From contig JAPTWR010000164.1 of assembly GCA_028065135.1 (NCBI GenBank), forward strand, positions 1-24,401: a DNA stretch of 24,401 nucleotides, given 5' to 3'. The position numbers were made by a program, and so were the translations under genes. The stretch is from Acidithiobacillus sp. (GTDB lineage Bacteria; Pseudomonadota; Gammaproteobacteria; Acidithiobacillales; Acidithiobacillaceae). The notes beneath the pieces were generated by a model. That model ran no database searches. It was not told the origin of the DNA and saw only the letters and a program-made list of their open reading frames with translations. Each line of letters begins with the position of its first letter. Position 1 is the first letter of the stretch. Positions 4,916-12,876 of this stretch are shown piece after piece.

Positions 4916-7356
4916 GCGCCGCCGGTCAGTTTTTGGCCTCAAGCGGCGGTGGCCGCAACAGATCGGGCAATGCCTTGTCGGCAGGCAACGCCTTGCTGGC
5001 GGGTTTTCTCTCCCGGCATGGTCTCGATGCGGTGGATGTCGCTGACTGCGACCCGGAGCACCGGTCCTGCCCGGACCACGGACGCTATCGGGTGGCGGTG
5101 CGAGATTCCGAAAGCGGAGCTTTACTGGCTTACCCAAGGCAGGATTGCCCGCAATGCCGGGGTGAGCGGCTCATGGCAGAGCACCTCGCCGATGCGCCGA
5201 AACGCTACCGCAAGGCCAGCCTGGACAGTTTCCGGACGGATCTGGCAGGGCGGGGCGAGGTCCTCGCCACCGCCCGCCGTTTAGCCGACTGGCTGCGCCG
5301 CGACGGCAGCCTGACCGCGATCCTCCACGGCGCTCCGGGCACCGGTAAAACGCATCTGGGTTACGCTCTGTGCCGGGTCTTTGCCCACACCGGACAAAAC
5401 GCCCTACTGCAATCCGCGCAGAAGATCCTCGCCGAGATTCGCGCCACCTGGGACCCCGCCTCCAGAGAGCGTCAGGAGCAGGTCATTACCCGCTTCGCCG
5501 CCCTCGATCTGCTGGTCATCGACGAGCCCGACAAGGTGCATTGGTCGGAAAACACCCGGCAGTTGTTCTTCGCCATCCTGGACCGGCGCTATGCGCAGGC
5601 CTTACCGACGGTGATACTGACCAACGCCACGACGGCGACCCTTTCCGGTCTCACCCAGACTCCCATCTGGGATCGCTTGCGGGAGCACCTGCTGGTCCTC
5701 GACTGCGGTGAGCGCAGCTACCGTGCGCATGGGGCGGTACCGCCACCGGCAGGGCCTGTGCTGTCCGCCGCAAATTTGCCGCCTGCAAGGCCCGTAGAAG
5801 GCTCTGAACTGGCATCTGTACCAGCGATCACCGAAAATAACCCCGAGCCGGTTCCGGAGGCCTCCAGCACGGTTGTCGTCTGCGGGACGATAGCTTCGTT
5901 GGAATCCAAAAGCCCGGCTCACCCATCCCATTCTCACCAGGAGGAAAACCCCCATGCCACAAGTATCCATCGGCGAAGTCGAGACGCCGAACGACTGTCT
6001 CCCGGAGCTGGAGCAGGTATTCATGAATTGGGCGCAGCAGTACCTGACGCTGGCCTGCAAGATGCCGGAAGGCTTCACCGTGACCACGGGACGCTACGAG
6101 CACGAGCTCGGCAGTTTCGCCGAGTTCAAACTGGAGTTCCCGGAAGGCGAGGACCCCGATCCGTGGCAGAGCTTGTGCGAGAACGCTCTGAACACCTTCA
6201 GCATGGAGATGCCTTTTCATGCGCTGGAGCAACAGTTGAAGGAAAACTGGCGGGAGTTCAAGGCGCAGAACGACCCGGAATACGACCCGGATCAGGACGA
6301 AGACTTGATGGATTGATGCTATATATAGTATGTTCTATAAACGAACAATACTATAGGAGCATCCAGCATGTTCACCTCAGATCAGCAGCCCTTCCCCGTG
6401 AACGAAGACGGGTTGCACAAGCTCTACGACCCGGAACAGTTTGCGAAAGCCATCGCCGATGTCATCCAGGTGATGCAGGCCAATCGGGTGGAACCGTTGA
6501 AGGCGATGGTTCTTGCACTGGAACAGCGCGGCCCGTATCGGCTCCTGTCGCCCTTGTTGACCCGTCCGTGGGTGGACATCCGCGACCTGCTGGAGAGCAA
6601 CTACCCGCATTTCGCGGAGGTGATCGAACCGGTCAAGCAGGCCTGGCACCTGGCGTATCACAGTCATACCGCGTTCTCTTTGCCGCCCCTGCTGTTGTTG
6701 GGGGAGCCCGGTATCGGCAAGACCCATTTTACCGCCCAACTGGCGAAGTGTATAAACATACAGTACCTCATGCGCTCCATGGCCACCCTCTCCGCGGGCT
6801 TTGTACTTTCGGGCATGGACGCCCGCTGGGAGGATGCGCGACCGGGGATGATCTTCACCCAGTTGATGCACGGCGATACGGCCAATCCGCTGGTGGTGCT
6901 GGACGAAATCGACAAGGTGGCGGGAGACCGCTATCACGACCCGCTGGGACCCCTCTATGGGCTGCTGGAAAGCGAGACCGCACGCGCCTTCGCCGACGAG
7001 TACCTGCCGGTACCGCTCGATGCGAGCCGCATCAACTGGATCGCCACAGCCAACCGGATCGAGGATATCCCCGAACCCATCGTCTCCAGAATGCGCGTGA
7101 TCGAAGTGCCCAAGCCCGACTATCCGGCGCGCGTGCGTATCGCCTATCGCCTGTATGCCGCGGTCCTCAAGGAACGGCTCTGGGGCAAGGTCTTCTCGCG
7201 CACCTTGCCGCAAGACGTGGCGGAGCGCCTGGCGGAGATCGGCGATACCCCGCGCGCCATGCGCCTGGCGTTGGAAGAGGCCTGCGGCAAGGCTTCGGTA
7301 CGGGTCTGTGCGCTCACCCGGGAGCGGGTCTTCGGGGTGTGTCTGCGTCCGGCTGA
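4912..7356 (+). CDS. DnaC-like helicase loader (AAA+), C-terminus uncertain
   Basis: It starts at GTG, overlapping the rep stop. A Cys-bearing N-terminal region (Cys near residues 45, 52, 80, 83) precedes an AAA+ core with Walker A GAPGTGKTH (about 140-148) and Walker B LLVIDEPDK (about 197-205). This is the ATPase fold of DnaC and IstB, which load the replicative helicase. Homology-like sequence ends near position 5730, followed by a Pro-rich tail. The frame has no stop until 7356, but from about 5950 it runs through two better-supported genes in another frame, and its translation there looks like out-of-frame sequence. The natural protein is therefore probably about 270-345 residues, with the stop lost by mutation or by a sequence error. 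The open frame is given as it stands. Confidence 0.65.
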   Translation: MSAAGQFLASSGGGRNRSGNALSAGNALLAGFLSRHGLDAVDVADCDPEHRSCPDHGRYRVAVRDSESGALLAYPRQDCPQCRGERLMAEHLADAPKRYRKASLDSFRTDLAGRGEVLATARRLADWLRRDGSLTAILHGAPGTGKTHLGYALCRVFAHTGQNALLQSAQKILAEIRATWDPASRERQEQVITRFAALDLLVIDEPDKVHWSENTRQLFFAILDRRYAQALPTVILTNATTATLSGLTQTPIWDRLREHLLVLDCGERSYRAHGAVPPPAGPVLSAANLPPARPVEGSELASVPAITENNPEPVPEASSTVVVCGTIASLESKSPAHPSHSHQEENPHATSIHRRSRDAERLSPGAGAGIHELGAAVPDAGLQDAGRLHRDHGTLRARARQFRRVQTGVPGRRGPRSVAELVRERSEHLQHGDAFSCAGATVEGKLAGVQGAERPGIRPGSGRRLDGLMLYIVCSINEQYYRSIQHVHLRSAALPRERRRVAQALRPGTVCESHRRCHPGDAGQSGGTVEGDGSCTGTARPVSAPVALVDPSVGGHPRPAGEQLPAFRGGDRTGQAGLAPGVSQSYRVLFAAPAVVGGARYRQDPFYRPTGEVYKHTVPHALHGHPLRGLCTFGHGRPLGGCATGDDLHPVDARRYGQSAGGAGRNRQGGGRPLSRPAGTPLWAAGKRDRTRLRRRVPAGTARCEPHQLDRHSQPDRGYPRTHRLQNARDRSAQARLSGARAYRLSPVCRGPQGTALGQGLLAHLAARRGGAPGGDRRYPARHAPGVGRGLRQGFGTGLCAHPGAGLRGVSASG
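5954..6316 (+). CDS. Small acidic hypothetical protein
   Basis: This is a 120-residue, strongly acidic protein with a C-terminal tail of DPEYDPDQDEDLMD. It is preceded by AGGAGG 9 bases before the ATG, so the start is secure. It has mixed helix and strand character (YEHELGSFAEFKLEFPEGEDPDPWQ) and no membrane segment or known motif. It lies inside the apparent run-on frame of the helicase loader, but its ribosome binding site and protein-like composition make it the real gene. Acidic small proteins on mobile elements are sometimes DNA mimics; that is only a possibility here. Confidence 0.7.
   Translation: MPQVSIGEVETPNDCLPELEQVFMNWAQQYLTLACKMPEGFTVTTGRYEHELGSFAEFKLEFPEGEDPDPWQSLCENALNTFSMEMPFHALEQQLKENWREFKAQNDPEYDPDQDEDLMD
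6313..6355 (+). promoter_or_regulatory. Promoter with operator-like inverted repeat
   Basis: TTGATG (6313-6318), a 17-base spacer and TATAAA (6336-6341) form a good sigma-70-type promoter. The spacer holds TATAGTATGTTC (6324-6335). The region just after the -10 holds GAACAATACTATA (6343-6355), its inverted copy with one extra base. The repeat thus frames the -10 box and covers the expected start near 6348. It abuts AGGAG, the ribosome binding site of the AAA+ gene. This is the expected layout of a repressor-controlled promoter for the transfer operon. Confidence 0.6.
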
Positions 7357-7465
7357 TCTGGACATGGGAAGATCGTCCGTATCCCATGGATTCGGATTCA
7401 TTCCACATCAGAAAAGCATTGCATATACCGGGGGTGTACCAGCCATGCCGCGCCCGCGCCGTTAA
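6368..7465 (+). CDS. Lon-like AAA+ ATPase without protease domain
   Basis: This is a 365-residue protein. After an N-terminal helical region of about 100 residues comes Walker A GEPGIGKTHF (about 112-121), Walker B LVVLDEIDKV (about 175-184), sensor 1 WIATAN and an arginine-finger region PIVSRMR. The stretch LLESETARAFADEYLPVPLDASRINWIATAN is characteristic of the Lon ATPase module. No Ser-Lys protease domain follows, so it should remodel proteins or complexes rather than degrade them. It is the first gene after the operator-like promoter and lies just upstream of the secretion genes, so it may control assembly or replication of the element. The ATG has AGGAG at 8 bases. Confidence 0.8.
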   Translation: MFTSDQQPFPVNEDGLHKLYDPEQFAKAIADVIQVMQANRVEPLKAMVLALEQRGPYRLLSPLLTRPWVDIRDLLESNYPHFAEVIEPVKQAWHLAYHSHTAFSLPPLLLLGEPGIGKTHFTAQLAKCINIQYLMRSMATLSAGFVLSGMDARWEDARPGMIFTQLMHGDTANPLVVLDEIDKVAGDRYHDPLGPLYGLLESETARAFADEYLPVPLDASRINWIATANRIEDIPEPIVSRMRVIEVPKPDYPARVRIAYRLYAAVLKERLWGKVFSRTLPQDVAERLAEIGDTPRAMRLALEEACGKASVRVCALTRERVFGVCLRPADLDMGRSSVSHGFGFIPHQKSIAYTGGVPAMPRPRR

Positions 7466-7541
7466 GTGCGGTCAGGTCCATCAAAGAGAAAAGGTTTCAG
7501 GGGCTATATACGGTAGAAACGAAGCCAGGGGAAGAGGCTAT

Positions 7542-7841
7542 ATGTCGCAAAGCAAAGCACAGAAAACTCCACCGGAGCAGGGTGGTATCAAAGTCGATAA
7601 GGCGGCGCTCCGGCACCATGAATCCATCATTGGTGTGGGACGGACGCTGGATCTGAAAGCCTGGTGGACCTTGAACCGGGTCATGATCGGGGTGGCTGCC
7701 GCCGGATGGGCCGTCGCCATGGCATTGGCGATTGCGGCGGCGGATCTGGCTCTGCTGCACACACCGGCCCCACAGACTTTCCTCGACGTCTATCACGGTA
7801 CGGTGTCAACGCTGTCCATGGAGGCCGCACATGGCCGCTGA
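7542..7841 (+). CDS. dotJ: DotJ/IcmM-like inner-membrane protein
   Basis: This is a 99-residue protein with a cytosolic N-terminus, a conserved-looking LKAWWTLNRVMIG entry and one membrane helix (about residues 48-68), then a short periplasmic tail. Legionella DotJ (IcmM) is a shortened paralogue of DotI encoded just before it, and the same relation is seen here: both proteins share an ESI(I/V)-led, tryptophan-containing juxtamembrane stretch, and the genes overlap by 11 bases. GGGGAAGAGG upstream of the ATG at 7542 supports this start over earlier in-frame ATGs that overlap the AAA+ gene. DotJ works with DotI in the inner-membrane part of the type IVB machine. Confidence 0.65.
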   Translation: MSQSKAQKTPPEQGGIKVDKAALRHHESIIGVGRTLDLKAWWTLNRVMIGVAAAGWAVAMALAIAAADLALLHTPAPQTFLDVYHGTVSTLSMEAAHGR

Positions 7842-8529
7842 TGAGGTAAACGCCTCCAGCCGTGCCGCGCAGCAAGGAACTATCCAGGGCGTGGGCCTTG
7901 CCCCACAGGAAAGCATCGTCATCACTCGCGCCCTCTGGTCCAACAGCTTCAAGGTCATGACTGCGGCGGCGCTCGGTGGCTGGCTGGTGGCGGGGGTGCT
8001 GGGATTCACGGTCTACAAGCTTGCCGAACGCCCCACCCCGACCCGCTACTTTGAATCCATCAACGGCCAACTGGTCCGAGCCGTGCCGACCGATCACGCC
8101 ATGCTGTCCGCTGGCGATATTCTGACGGGCGCACAGCAGGCGCTGGAAGGTTCCTACAACATGAATTTCCGCGATTACCGGATGCGCGTGCAGAACGCCG
8201 AGAAGTGGTTCACGCAGCAGGGGTATTCCGCCTACAAGAAGAGTCTGTTTGGCTCTGGGGACATCAAGGCGATTAAAGGCCGACGCCTGTTTCTCAATAT
8301 CGCGGTGACCGGTGCCCCGGTGGTAGCACAGCAGGGTGTACTGAGCGGGACACACACTTTTGCGTGGAAGGTACAGGTGCCGGTGGAACTCGACTTCGAG
8401 TCATCGGGGTACCAGAGCAGCAAGATGTATCTGGCGACCCTGGTGATGGTGCGCGTCGATAACGTGGCCAGGCCGCGCGGCTGGGCGGTGGACAGTATTA
8501 TATTCGGGCCGATGCCCAATCGAGGATGA
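7831..8529 (+). CDS. dotI: DotI/IcmL/TraM inner-membrane transfer protein
   Basis: This is a 232-residue protein. Residues about 1-40 are cytosolic, one membrane helix follows (FKVMTAAALGGWLVAGVLGFTVY), and the periplasmic domain has the IcmL pattern NFRDYRMRVQNAEKWFTQQGY followed by a beta-rich C-terminus. IcmL/DotI is an essential inner-membrane component of the Dot/Icm system, homologous to TraM of IncI plasmid R64, and its periplasmic part has a VirB8-like fold. The size is close to the family norm of about 210. It starts within the end of dotJ, and its stop overlaps the dotH start as ATGA. Confidence 0.88.
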   Translation: MAADEVNASSRAAQQGTIQGVGLAPQESIVITRALWSNSFKVMTAAALGGWLVAGVLGFTVYKLAERPTPTRYFESINGQLVRAVPTDHAMLSAGDILTGAQQALEGSYNMNFRDYRMRVQNAEKWFTQQGYSAYKKSLFGSGDIKAIKGRRLFLNIAVTGAPVVAQQGVLSGTHTFAWKVQVPVELDFESSGYQSSKMYLATLVMVRVDNVARPRGWAVDSIIFGPMPNRG

Positions 8530-9737
8530 AGCGGATGACCAAGCCAAAAAAATCGAATCAACACAGATGCCCGCGACGCGTCGGCGCCTGGCGCCATAAG
8601 GCCCTGACACTGGCCTTGTGGGGATCGCTTCAGATACTACCTACAGTCGCCATGGCGGGGGTCATGGTCCTGGAACCAGGCGGTGCGCATACGCTGCAGT
8701 CGATGCCCAGGCAACAGGGGACCCCGCCTTTCGTGACGAATGGTGCCATGCCAGCCTCCTCCGGTGTGCAACCGATAGCGGGCGTGCCGGCAGCTTCGGC
8801 ACCTGCGGCGCCGCCGACAGGCACCGCCTCACCCCAGGCGCCCGTGGATGTTTCACCGAATTATTCGTCGGCGAACCCCAATGCACCGCAAGCCAATGCG
8901 GCGACCGCGTTACCTCCGCTGCCGGAAGGCAAGGCCTTTCAAAACAGCCTGAAGGCGGCCATGCCGCTCACGTCCGCACAAATCGCCCAGCTACGCACCG
9001 CGATCAATGCCAATCGGCAGGCCCAGGAAGCGCCACTGGCACCGGCAATGCCCAGACTATCCACCATCAATGCGCGCATCGGGGTCGGCAATCCTCCGGC
9101 CATTGCGGTACAGGGTGGTTTTGTTTCGACCATCAACGTGGTCGATGCCTATGGTCGGCCATGGCCCATCGAGCGCTATTCGCTCGGTAACCCCAAGGCA
9201 TTCACGGCATCCGTGGCGGGCAATTCCGCTGCCATCAGCGATCTTCAGCCTTATGCGCAGAGCAACCTCGCCCTGTATCTTCAGGGCGAGGCCACCCCGC
9301 TCATGGTGGCCCTCGTACCGGGTGCCCAGAGCGACAGCGGTGGTGGGGTGGTGGATTACTCGGTGCGCATCCGTATCAACACCCCGGAACCCGGATTGCC
9401 CGCCCCTGCAGGCGGCATGGCTGGAGGGGCTGATTACACCAACACGTTACTGTCCGTGGTTCAGGGCGTAGGTCCTGCAGGGGCCAAACATCTGCGGGTG
9501 GTCGGAGATCCCGCCCGCGTGGAAGCGTGGACCTGGGAGGGTCCGCGCGGTACGCGGTTGCTGCTGCGTGCTCCGGCCACGGTGATAGCTCCCGCCTGGC
9601 TCGCTACCATGCAGGGGCCGGGCGGCATTCAGGCCTGGGTATTGCCCGATGTGCATGTAGTCACCCTGAGTCAGGATGGGCGCACCCGATTGGTCGTGGT
9701 GAAACATTTTAGTTGGGAGTCCGCACGTCATGGATAA
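8526..9737 (+). CDS. dotH: DotH/IcmK/TraN outer-membrane core protein
   Basis: This is a 403-residue protein with a long basic N-terminus and a signal peptide (LTLALWGSLQILPTVAMA, cleavage likely after AMA near residue 41); an ATG at 8535 is an alternative start. A Pro/Ala-rich linker follows, then the family core with GFVSTINVVDAYGRPWPIERY and YLQGEATPLMVALVPG, typical of DotH/IcmK. DotH forms the outer-membrane ring of the type IVB core complex with DotC, DotD and DotG. The linker carries an APVDVSPNYSSANPN motif also seen in the thioredoxin-fold protein at 17117. It overlaps dotG by 8 bases. Confidence 0.88.
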   Translation: MKRMTKPKKSNQHRCPRRVGAWRHKALTLALWGSLQILPTVAMAGVMVLEPGGAHTLQSMPRQQGTPPFVTNGAMPASSGVQPIAGVPAASAPAAPPTGTASPQAPVDVSPNYSSANPNAPQANAATALPPLPEGKAFQNSLKAAMPLTSAQIAQLRTAINANRQAQEAPLAPAMPRLSTINARIGVGNPPAIAVQGGFVSTINVVDAYGRPWPIERYSLGNPKAFTASVAGNSAAISDLQPYAQSNLALYLQGEATPLMVALVPGAQSDSGGGVVDYSVRIRINTPEPGLPAPAGGMAGGADYTNTLLSVVQGVGPAGAKHLRVVGDPARVEAWTWEGPRGTRLLLRAPATVIAPAWLATMQGPGGIQAWVLPDVHVVTLSQDGRTRLVVVKHFSWESARHG

Positions 9738-10914
9738 TCCAATTGGACAGGACCCGCAATTGCCAAACATCGACACCTCAGAAACACCGGCGCCCCTCAT
9801 TCCTCCTGCGCGTCGTGGACTGTCCAGTTGGGTCAGGGACACTTGGGCGGGACCGAAGCGCATGTATCTCATCATCGGCGGAATTGCGGTGCTGGTGATC
9901 GGTTATGGGGCTTTCGCCGCCCTTACCGCCCGCCACCATAGCGCGCCCCCACCCGTGGATAACGGCCCGGCTATCCCCCAGCATACCGGCCTCCCAGGCG
10001 GCAAAGCGCCGGCACCTTACAAGGCCGCAGTCTCCGCTTTCAACACCGAACAGGCGCAGAAAGCCGCGCAGACCGGTGGCTCTTTTATGCCGACGCTCAA
10101 CTCGATGCAAAAGGTCAAACCGACGGTACCCGCACCGCTACCCGTGAAAACGGTCGTGGTTCAGGCGGCGCCGGTGTCGCAACCGGTAGGTTATGGAGCC
10201 TACGGGGACCAAAATATGATGAATAAGGAAATTCGCGGCATCCTCAAAGCATCCAAGCCGATGGCGGCGCTGACGGCGGATACCACGGGCAAGATCGCGG
10301 GGCAGCCTTCCGCGACGGCCGCCGCAGAGAATGCCGTGCAAAACACCAAGCCGCAGCCGGTCATTCTGGCGCAGCCGGGACACATCTCGTTCGCAACGCT
10401 CGATACCAGTATCAAGAGCACCGAACCGGGGCCCGTCATGGCGACCATTGCCACCGGACGTTTTGCCGGGGCCAGGCTGTTGGGAGGCTTCGTCCGGCAT
10501 GCGGGCCGTGTGGTGGTGGAGTTCAACCAAATGACCCTGCACCACCAGACTTACCCGATACAGGCGGTAGCCATTACCACCGCCACCGCGCGCACCGCGC
10601 TATCGACGTACACCAACTACCACACACTCTACCGGTATGGCTGGCTGGTGGGCGCGGCACTGCTCGAAGGGGTCAATAACGCCATGCAAATGGCGAACAC
10701 TTCTACCCTTCTTACCGGCAGCGGTATAGGCGTCGTTTCCCAGCAGCTCAACAACGGACAAATCGCGGCATCCGCCATTGGCAATGTGGGAACCGTGATG
10801 GCGCCGATCATGATGAAGCGTTTTGATACGCCGCCTACGGTGCATGTGAAGGCCGGCACCGGGGTCGGCATTTTATTCATGAAGCCGGTCAAGCAGGCGA
10901 TGACAACAGGTTAG
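9730..10914 (+). CDS. dotG: DotG/IcmE/TraO core-complex protein (VirB10-like)
   Basis: This is a 394-residue protein. A cytosolic N-terminus and one membrane helix (about residues 38-58, MYLIIGGIAVLVIGYGAFAAL) precede a Pro/Ala-rich periplasmic linker and a C-terminal VirB10/TrbI-like domain (from GPVMATIATGRFAGARLLGGF to TGVGILFMKPV). DotG spans both membranes and forms the translocation channel. It is much shorter than Legionella DotG because it lacks the long repeat region, and closer to plasmid TraO proteins. GGGAG lies about 11 bases before the ATG. Confidence 0.9.
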   Translation: MDNPIGQDPQLPNIDTSETPAPLIPPARRGLSSWVRDTWAGPKRMYLIIGGIAVLVIGYGAFAALTARHHSAPPPVDNGPAIPQHTGLPGGKAPAPYKAAVSAFNTEQAQKAAQTGGSFMPTLNSMQKVKPTVPAPLPVKTVVVQAAPVSQPVGYGAYGDQNMMNKEIRGILKASKPMAALTADTTGKIAGQPSATAAAENAVQNTKPQPVILAQPGHISFATLDTSIKSTEPGPVMATIATGRFAGARLLGGFVRHAGRVVVEFNQMTLHHQTYPIQAVAITTATARTALSTYTNYHTLYRYGWLVGAALLEGVNNAMQMANTSTLLTGSGIGVVSQQLNNGQIAASAIGNVGTVMAPIMMKRFDTPPTVHVKAGTGVGILFMKPVKQAMTTG

Positions 10915-10931
10915 CTGTAACCGGGAGCGAG

Positions 10932-11597
10932 ATGGTCACCTTGGATCTGCCTGGGAAAACCGCCGCACAGAAGGCGCTGGCGTCACAGGAAATAGAAGAT
11001 CTCTATATTGCCGCCCGAGCCGCTCATCGGGAAGGGCGTGAGGATGTCGTGCAGGAGTTTCTGGAGCGCATGGAAAAATATTGCCATGTGCCCATCCGGC
11101 GGGCGCAACGTCGGTCCGGGAAACCCGAGCGTGAGATCCGCAGCGATGTGTATGCGACGCTGATGGGCATGCTGGATGCTGATGAACCCATGGCGGTGAA
11201 CGAAGGGTGCTCCATCGGCACCCGTCTCTTCACCCGTGTGCAAAATGCTCTCGTACACGATCAAGAGATGGAGGGCAGGCATCACAGCATCCATGTGTAT
11301 GGAGACGAGGCCGTGGAAATGGCAGTTTCCGGGGAGACCAACGCTCGCAAACACCAGAAGGAACAGTATCACTACCAGATACAGGTGTATCTCGAACGCC
11401 TGGGCAGGGCTTATCTCAACTGGTACATGGAACGGCGGCGGGGACGATCACCGGAAGCCATTATTGCGGAGGATGGCATCCCGGCGTCGAGGGCGGCAAT
11501 TTATGAACAGCGAATGGTGTACATCATCGAACTCCTCCATTTGCCGCAACAGACCTACGGGGCACAGCCACGGAAGAACCGGAACAATGATCACTAA
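10932..11597 (+). CDS. Unknown protein, possibly sigma-70-like
   Basis: This is a 221-residue soluble, helical protein inserted between dotG and the dotF-like gene. Its first part (KYCHVPIRRAQRRSG, then EIRSDVYATLMGML and GTRLFTRVQNALVHDQ) has the spacing of sigma-factor region 2. Its last part (LERLGRAYLNWYMERRRG, then SPEAIIAEDGIPASRAAIYEQR) looks like a helix-turn-helix in the place of region 4. The match is one of layout rather than strong identity, so a divergent sigma factor or a sigma-like regulator is only a hypothesis. It has no membrane segment. GGGAGCGAG precedes the ATG. Confidence 0.6.
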   Translation: MVTLDLPGKTAAQKALASQEIEDLYIAARAAHREGREDVVQEFLERMEKYCHVPIRRAQRRSGKPEREIRSDVYATLMGMLDADEPMAVNEGCSIGTRLFTRVQNALVHDQEMEGRHHSIHVYGDEAVEMAVSGETNARKHQKEQYHYQIQVYLERLGRAYLNWYMERRRGRSPEAIIAEDGIPASRAAIYEQRMVYIIELLHLPQQTYGAQPRKNRNNDH

Positions 11598-11636
11598 GTA
11601 GCGGGTTAGCGATATGAAACCATGGGAGAATATTTA

Positions 11637-12314
11637 ATGGACAAGGAAAAACTGACAGGCATAGCCATCTATGGGGTTCCTGCCATCGTCATTGGCGGCA
11701 TGATGGCGTGGCACCTGCATCTATTTGGTCTTGGCGAGGCTCCTGCAGCGTCTCACCATGCCGGACCCGCGTCTTTCGCCAGTGCAGCACCACTCGTGAC
11801 GAGCGAAACACCAGCAGCGCAGCTCGTGGCACCTGTTCAAGCGGTACCAACCGCAACCATTGCGCCACCCGCCGCATCGGTAACGCCCGTAGTGGCGGTG
11901 TCGGCCAGCAGCCAAATACCCACGGTGCCCGGCCAGGACACCATGACATCGGCGGGACTCCAGAAAATTGATGCCGAAATCATGGCGCTGCAAAGCGAAA
12001 CGCAGTCGATACAGGCAACGCTGAGCCGCATGGTAGCGATCCAGCAGAGTGCGGTGAAGTTCATGCACCTCAACGCCAGTGCCGCTGGCCGTTTGGCGCC
12101 CGTGTCGGCCGCCACCCTGCCAAAGACCCTGAATTTGCACCGGAGTCTTGATGGCTACCATTTGCAGGCGACTGGTGTCACCGAAGCCTGGCTCACGAAT
12201 CCCGATGGAGAAACCGTCATTGTGACGGCGGGAACCCGGTTGCCCGGTGGCCTGCGGATACTCGGCGTCGGCCCAGACGGCGTGCGCACTGACCGGGGTG
12301 AGCTGGGATGGTGA
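11637..12314 (+). CDS. dotF: DotF/IcmG/TraP-like inner-membrane protein
   Basis: This is a 225-residue protein from the ATG at 11637, preceded by GGGAGAA; an in-frame ATG at 11622 lies before that ribosome binding site. A short cytosolic N-terminus and a membrane helix (about residues 7-25) are followed by a Pro/Ala/Val-rich linker. Next comes a coiled-coil-like stretch (IDAEIMALQSETQSIQATLSRMVAIQ) and a C-terminal beta domain. This matches the layout of DotF/IcmG and R64 TraP, accessory inner-membrane proteins that contact the core complex. The assignment rests on layout and gene order rather than sequence identity. Confidence 0.6.
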   Translation: MDKEKLTGIAIYGVPAIVIGGMMAWHLHLFGLGEAPAASHHAGPASFASAAPLVTSETPAAQLVAPVQAVPTATIAPPAASVTPVVAVSASSQIPTVPGQDTMTSAGLQKIDAEIMALQSETQSIQATLSRMVAIQQSAVKFMHLNASAAGRLAPVSAATLPKTLNLHRSLDGYHLQATGVTEAWLTNPDGETVIVTAGTRLPGGLRILGVGPDGVRTDRGELGW

Positions 12315-12349
12315 TCGGGATCGCAATGAAAAAGAGGGCGGCACGATGA
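12308..12349 (+). CDS. Possible 13-codon bridging mini-ORF
   Basis: An ATG at 12308 lies just before the stop of the dotF-like gene, and its TGA at 12347-12349 overlaps the ATG of the next gene as ATGA. The peptide would be MVIGIAMKKRAAR. As at 596-643 and 18181-18264, it exactly fills the gap between two genes, which suggests a ribosome-coupling role. Coding cannot be tested at this length. Confidence 0.25.
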   Translation: MVIGIAMKKRAAR

Positions 12350-12864
12350 TAACCGCAGTGACGATGATAGACGGCTTGGCCAACAATACCCTGCCGCAAT
12401 TTTTAAGCCTGATTCAGATTGTCGCCTACATGTTGGGTTTCTGGTACGTGGGTTCGGCGCTCTATCGTGCCCGTGGCGCGTTTTATGATTCGCGGATCAC
12501 CAAAGAATCGGTGGTCAGTCGCATTTTTCTGGGCGCAGCGCTGATCGTCCTGCCGACGTTCGTAGCACACACTCAGGCCACTCTGTTTACATCGGGCAAT
12601 CCCAGCCAGCTCGCTTATACGGGTCCTGGCGGCGCGAGCATGACCACAGCAGTGGAAGCTATCGAGTTCTTCGTTCAGGTAGTGGGATGGTTTGCTATTA
12701 CGCGGGGACTGATGATCCTGAAAGAGGTCGGGGAGGGTACGGCGGGGAACGGCGTGTCGGCTAAAAAAGGCGTTACCCATATTCTCGGCGGCGGCCTGGC
12801 GACCAGCGTAGTAGCGACGGCCAAGGCGCTCGGTTCCACTTTCGGTTTGACCCTGCCGATTTAG
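12346..12864 (+). CDS. dotE: DotE/IcmC/TraQ-like polytopic membrane protein
   Basis: This is a 172-residue protein from the ATG at 12346 with GAGGGCGG upstream. Three or four hydrophobic segments are visible (about residues 16-38, 60-78, 100-122 and 140-165). It has a YMLGFWYVGSALYRARGA segment and an ILGGGLATSVVATAKALG end, which resemble the small membrane proteins IcmC and IcmD of the Dot/Icm system and TraQ/TraR of R64. Its place directly after the dotF-like gene matches icmG-icmC order in Legionella. The exact role in the machine is not well established. Confidence 0.65.
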   Translation: MITAVTMIDGLANNTLPQFLSLIQIVAYMLGFWYVGSALYRARGAFYDSRITKESVVSRIFLGAALIVLPTFVAHTQATLFTSGNPSQLAYTGPGGASMTTAVEAIEFFVQVVGWFAITRGLMILKEVGEGTAGNGVSAKKGVTHILGGGLATSVVATAKALGSTFGLTLPI

Positions 12865-12876
12865 CGGAGAAATGTC

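Noticed and set aside
6377..7408. Minus-strand ORF of 343 codons opposite the AAA+ gene
   Set aside because: The + strand protein has intact Walker A, Walker B and sensor motifs; the antisense frame is His/Arg/Gln-rich and carries no motif.
7155..7541. Upstream in-frame extension of the dotJ gene
   Set aside because: The frame is open, but it overlaps the C-terminus of the AAA+ gene and reads as Arg/Ser/Pro-rich out-of-frame sequence; the ATG at 7542 has a good ribosome binding site.
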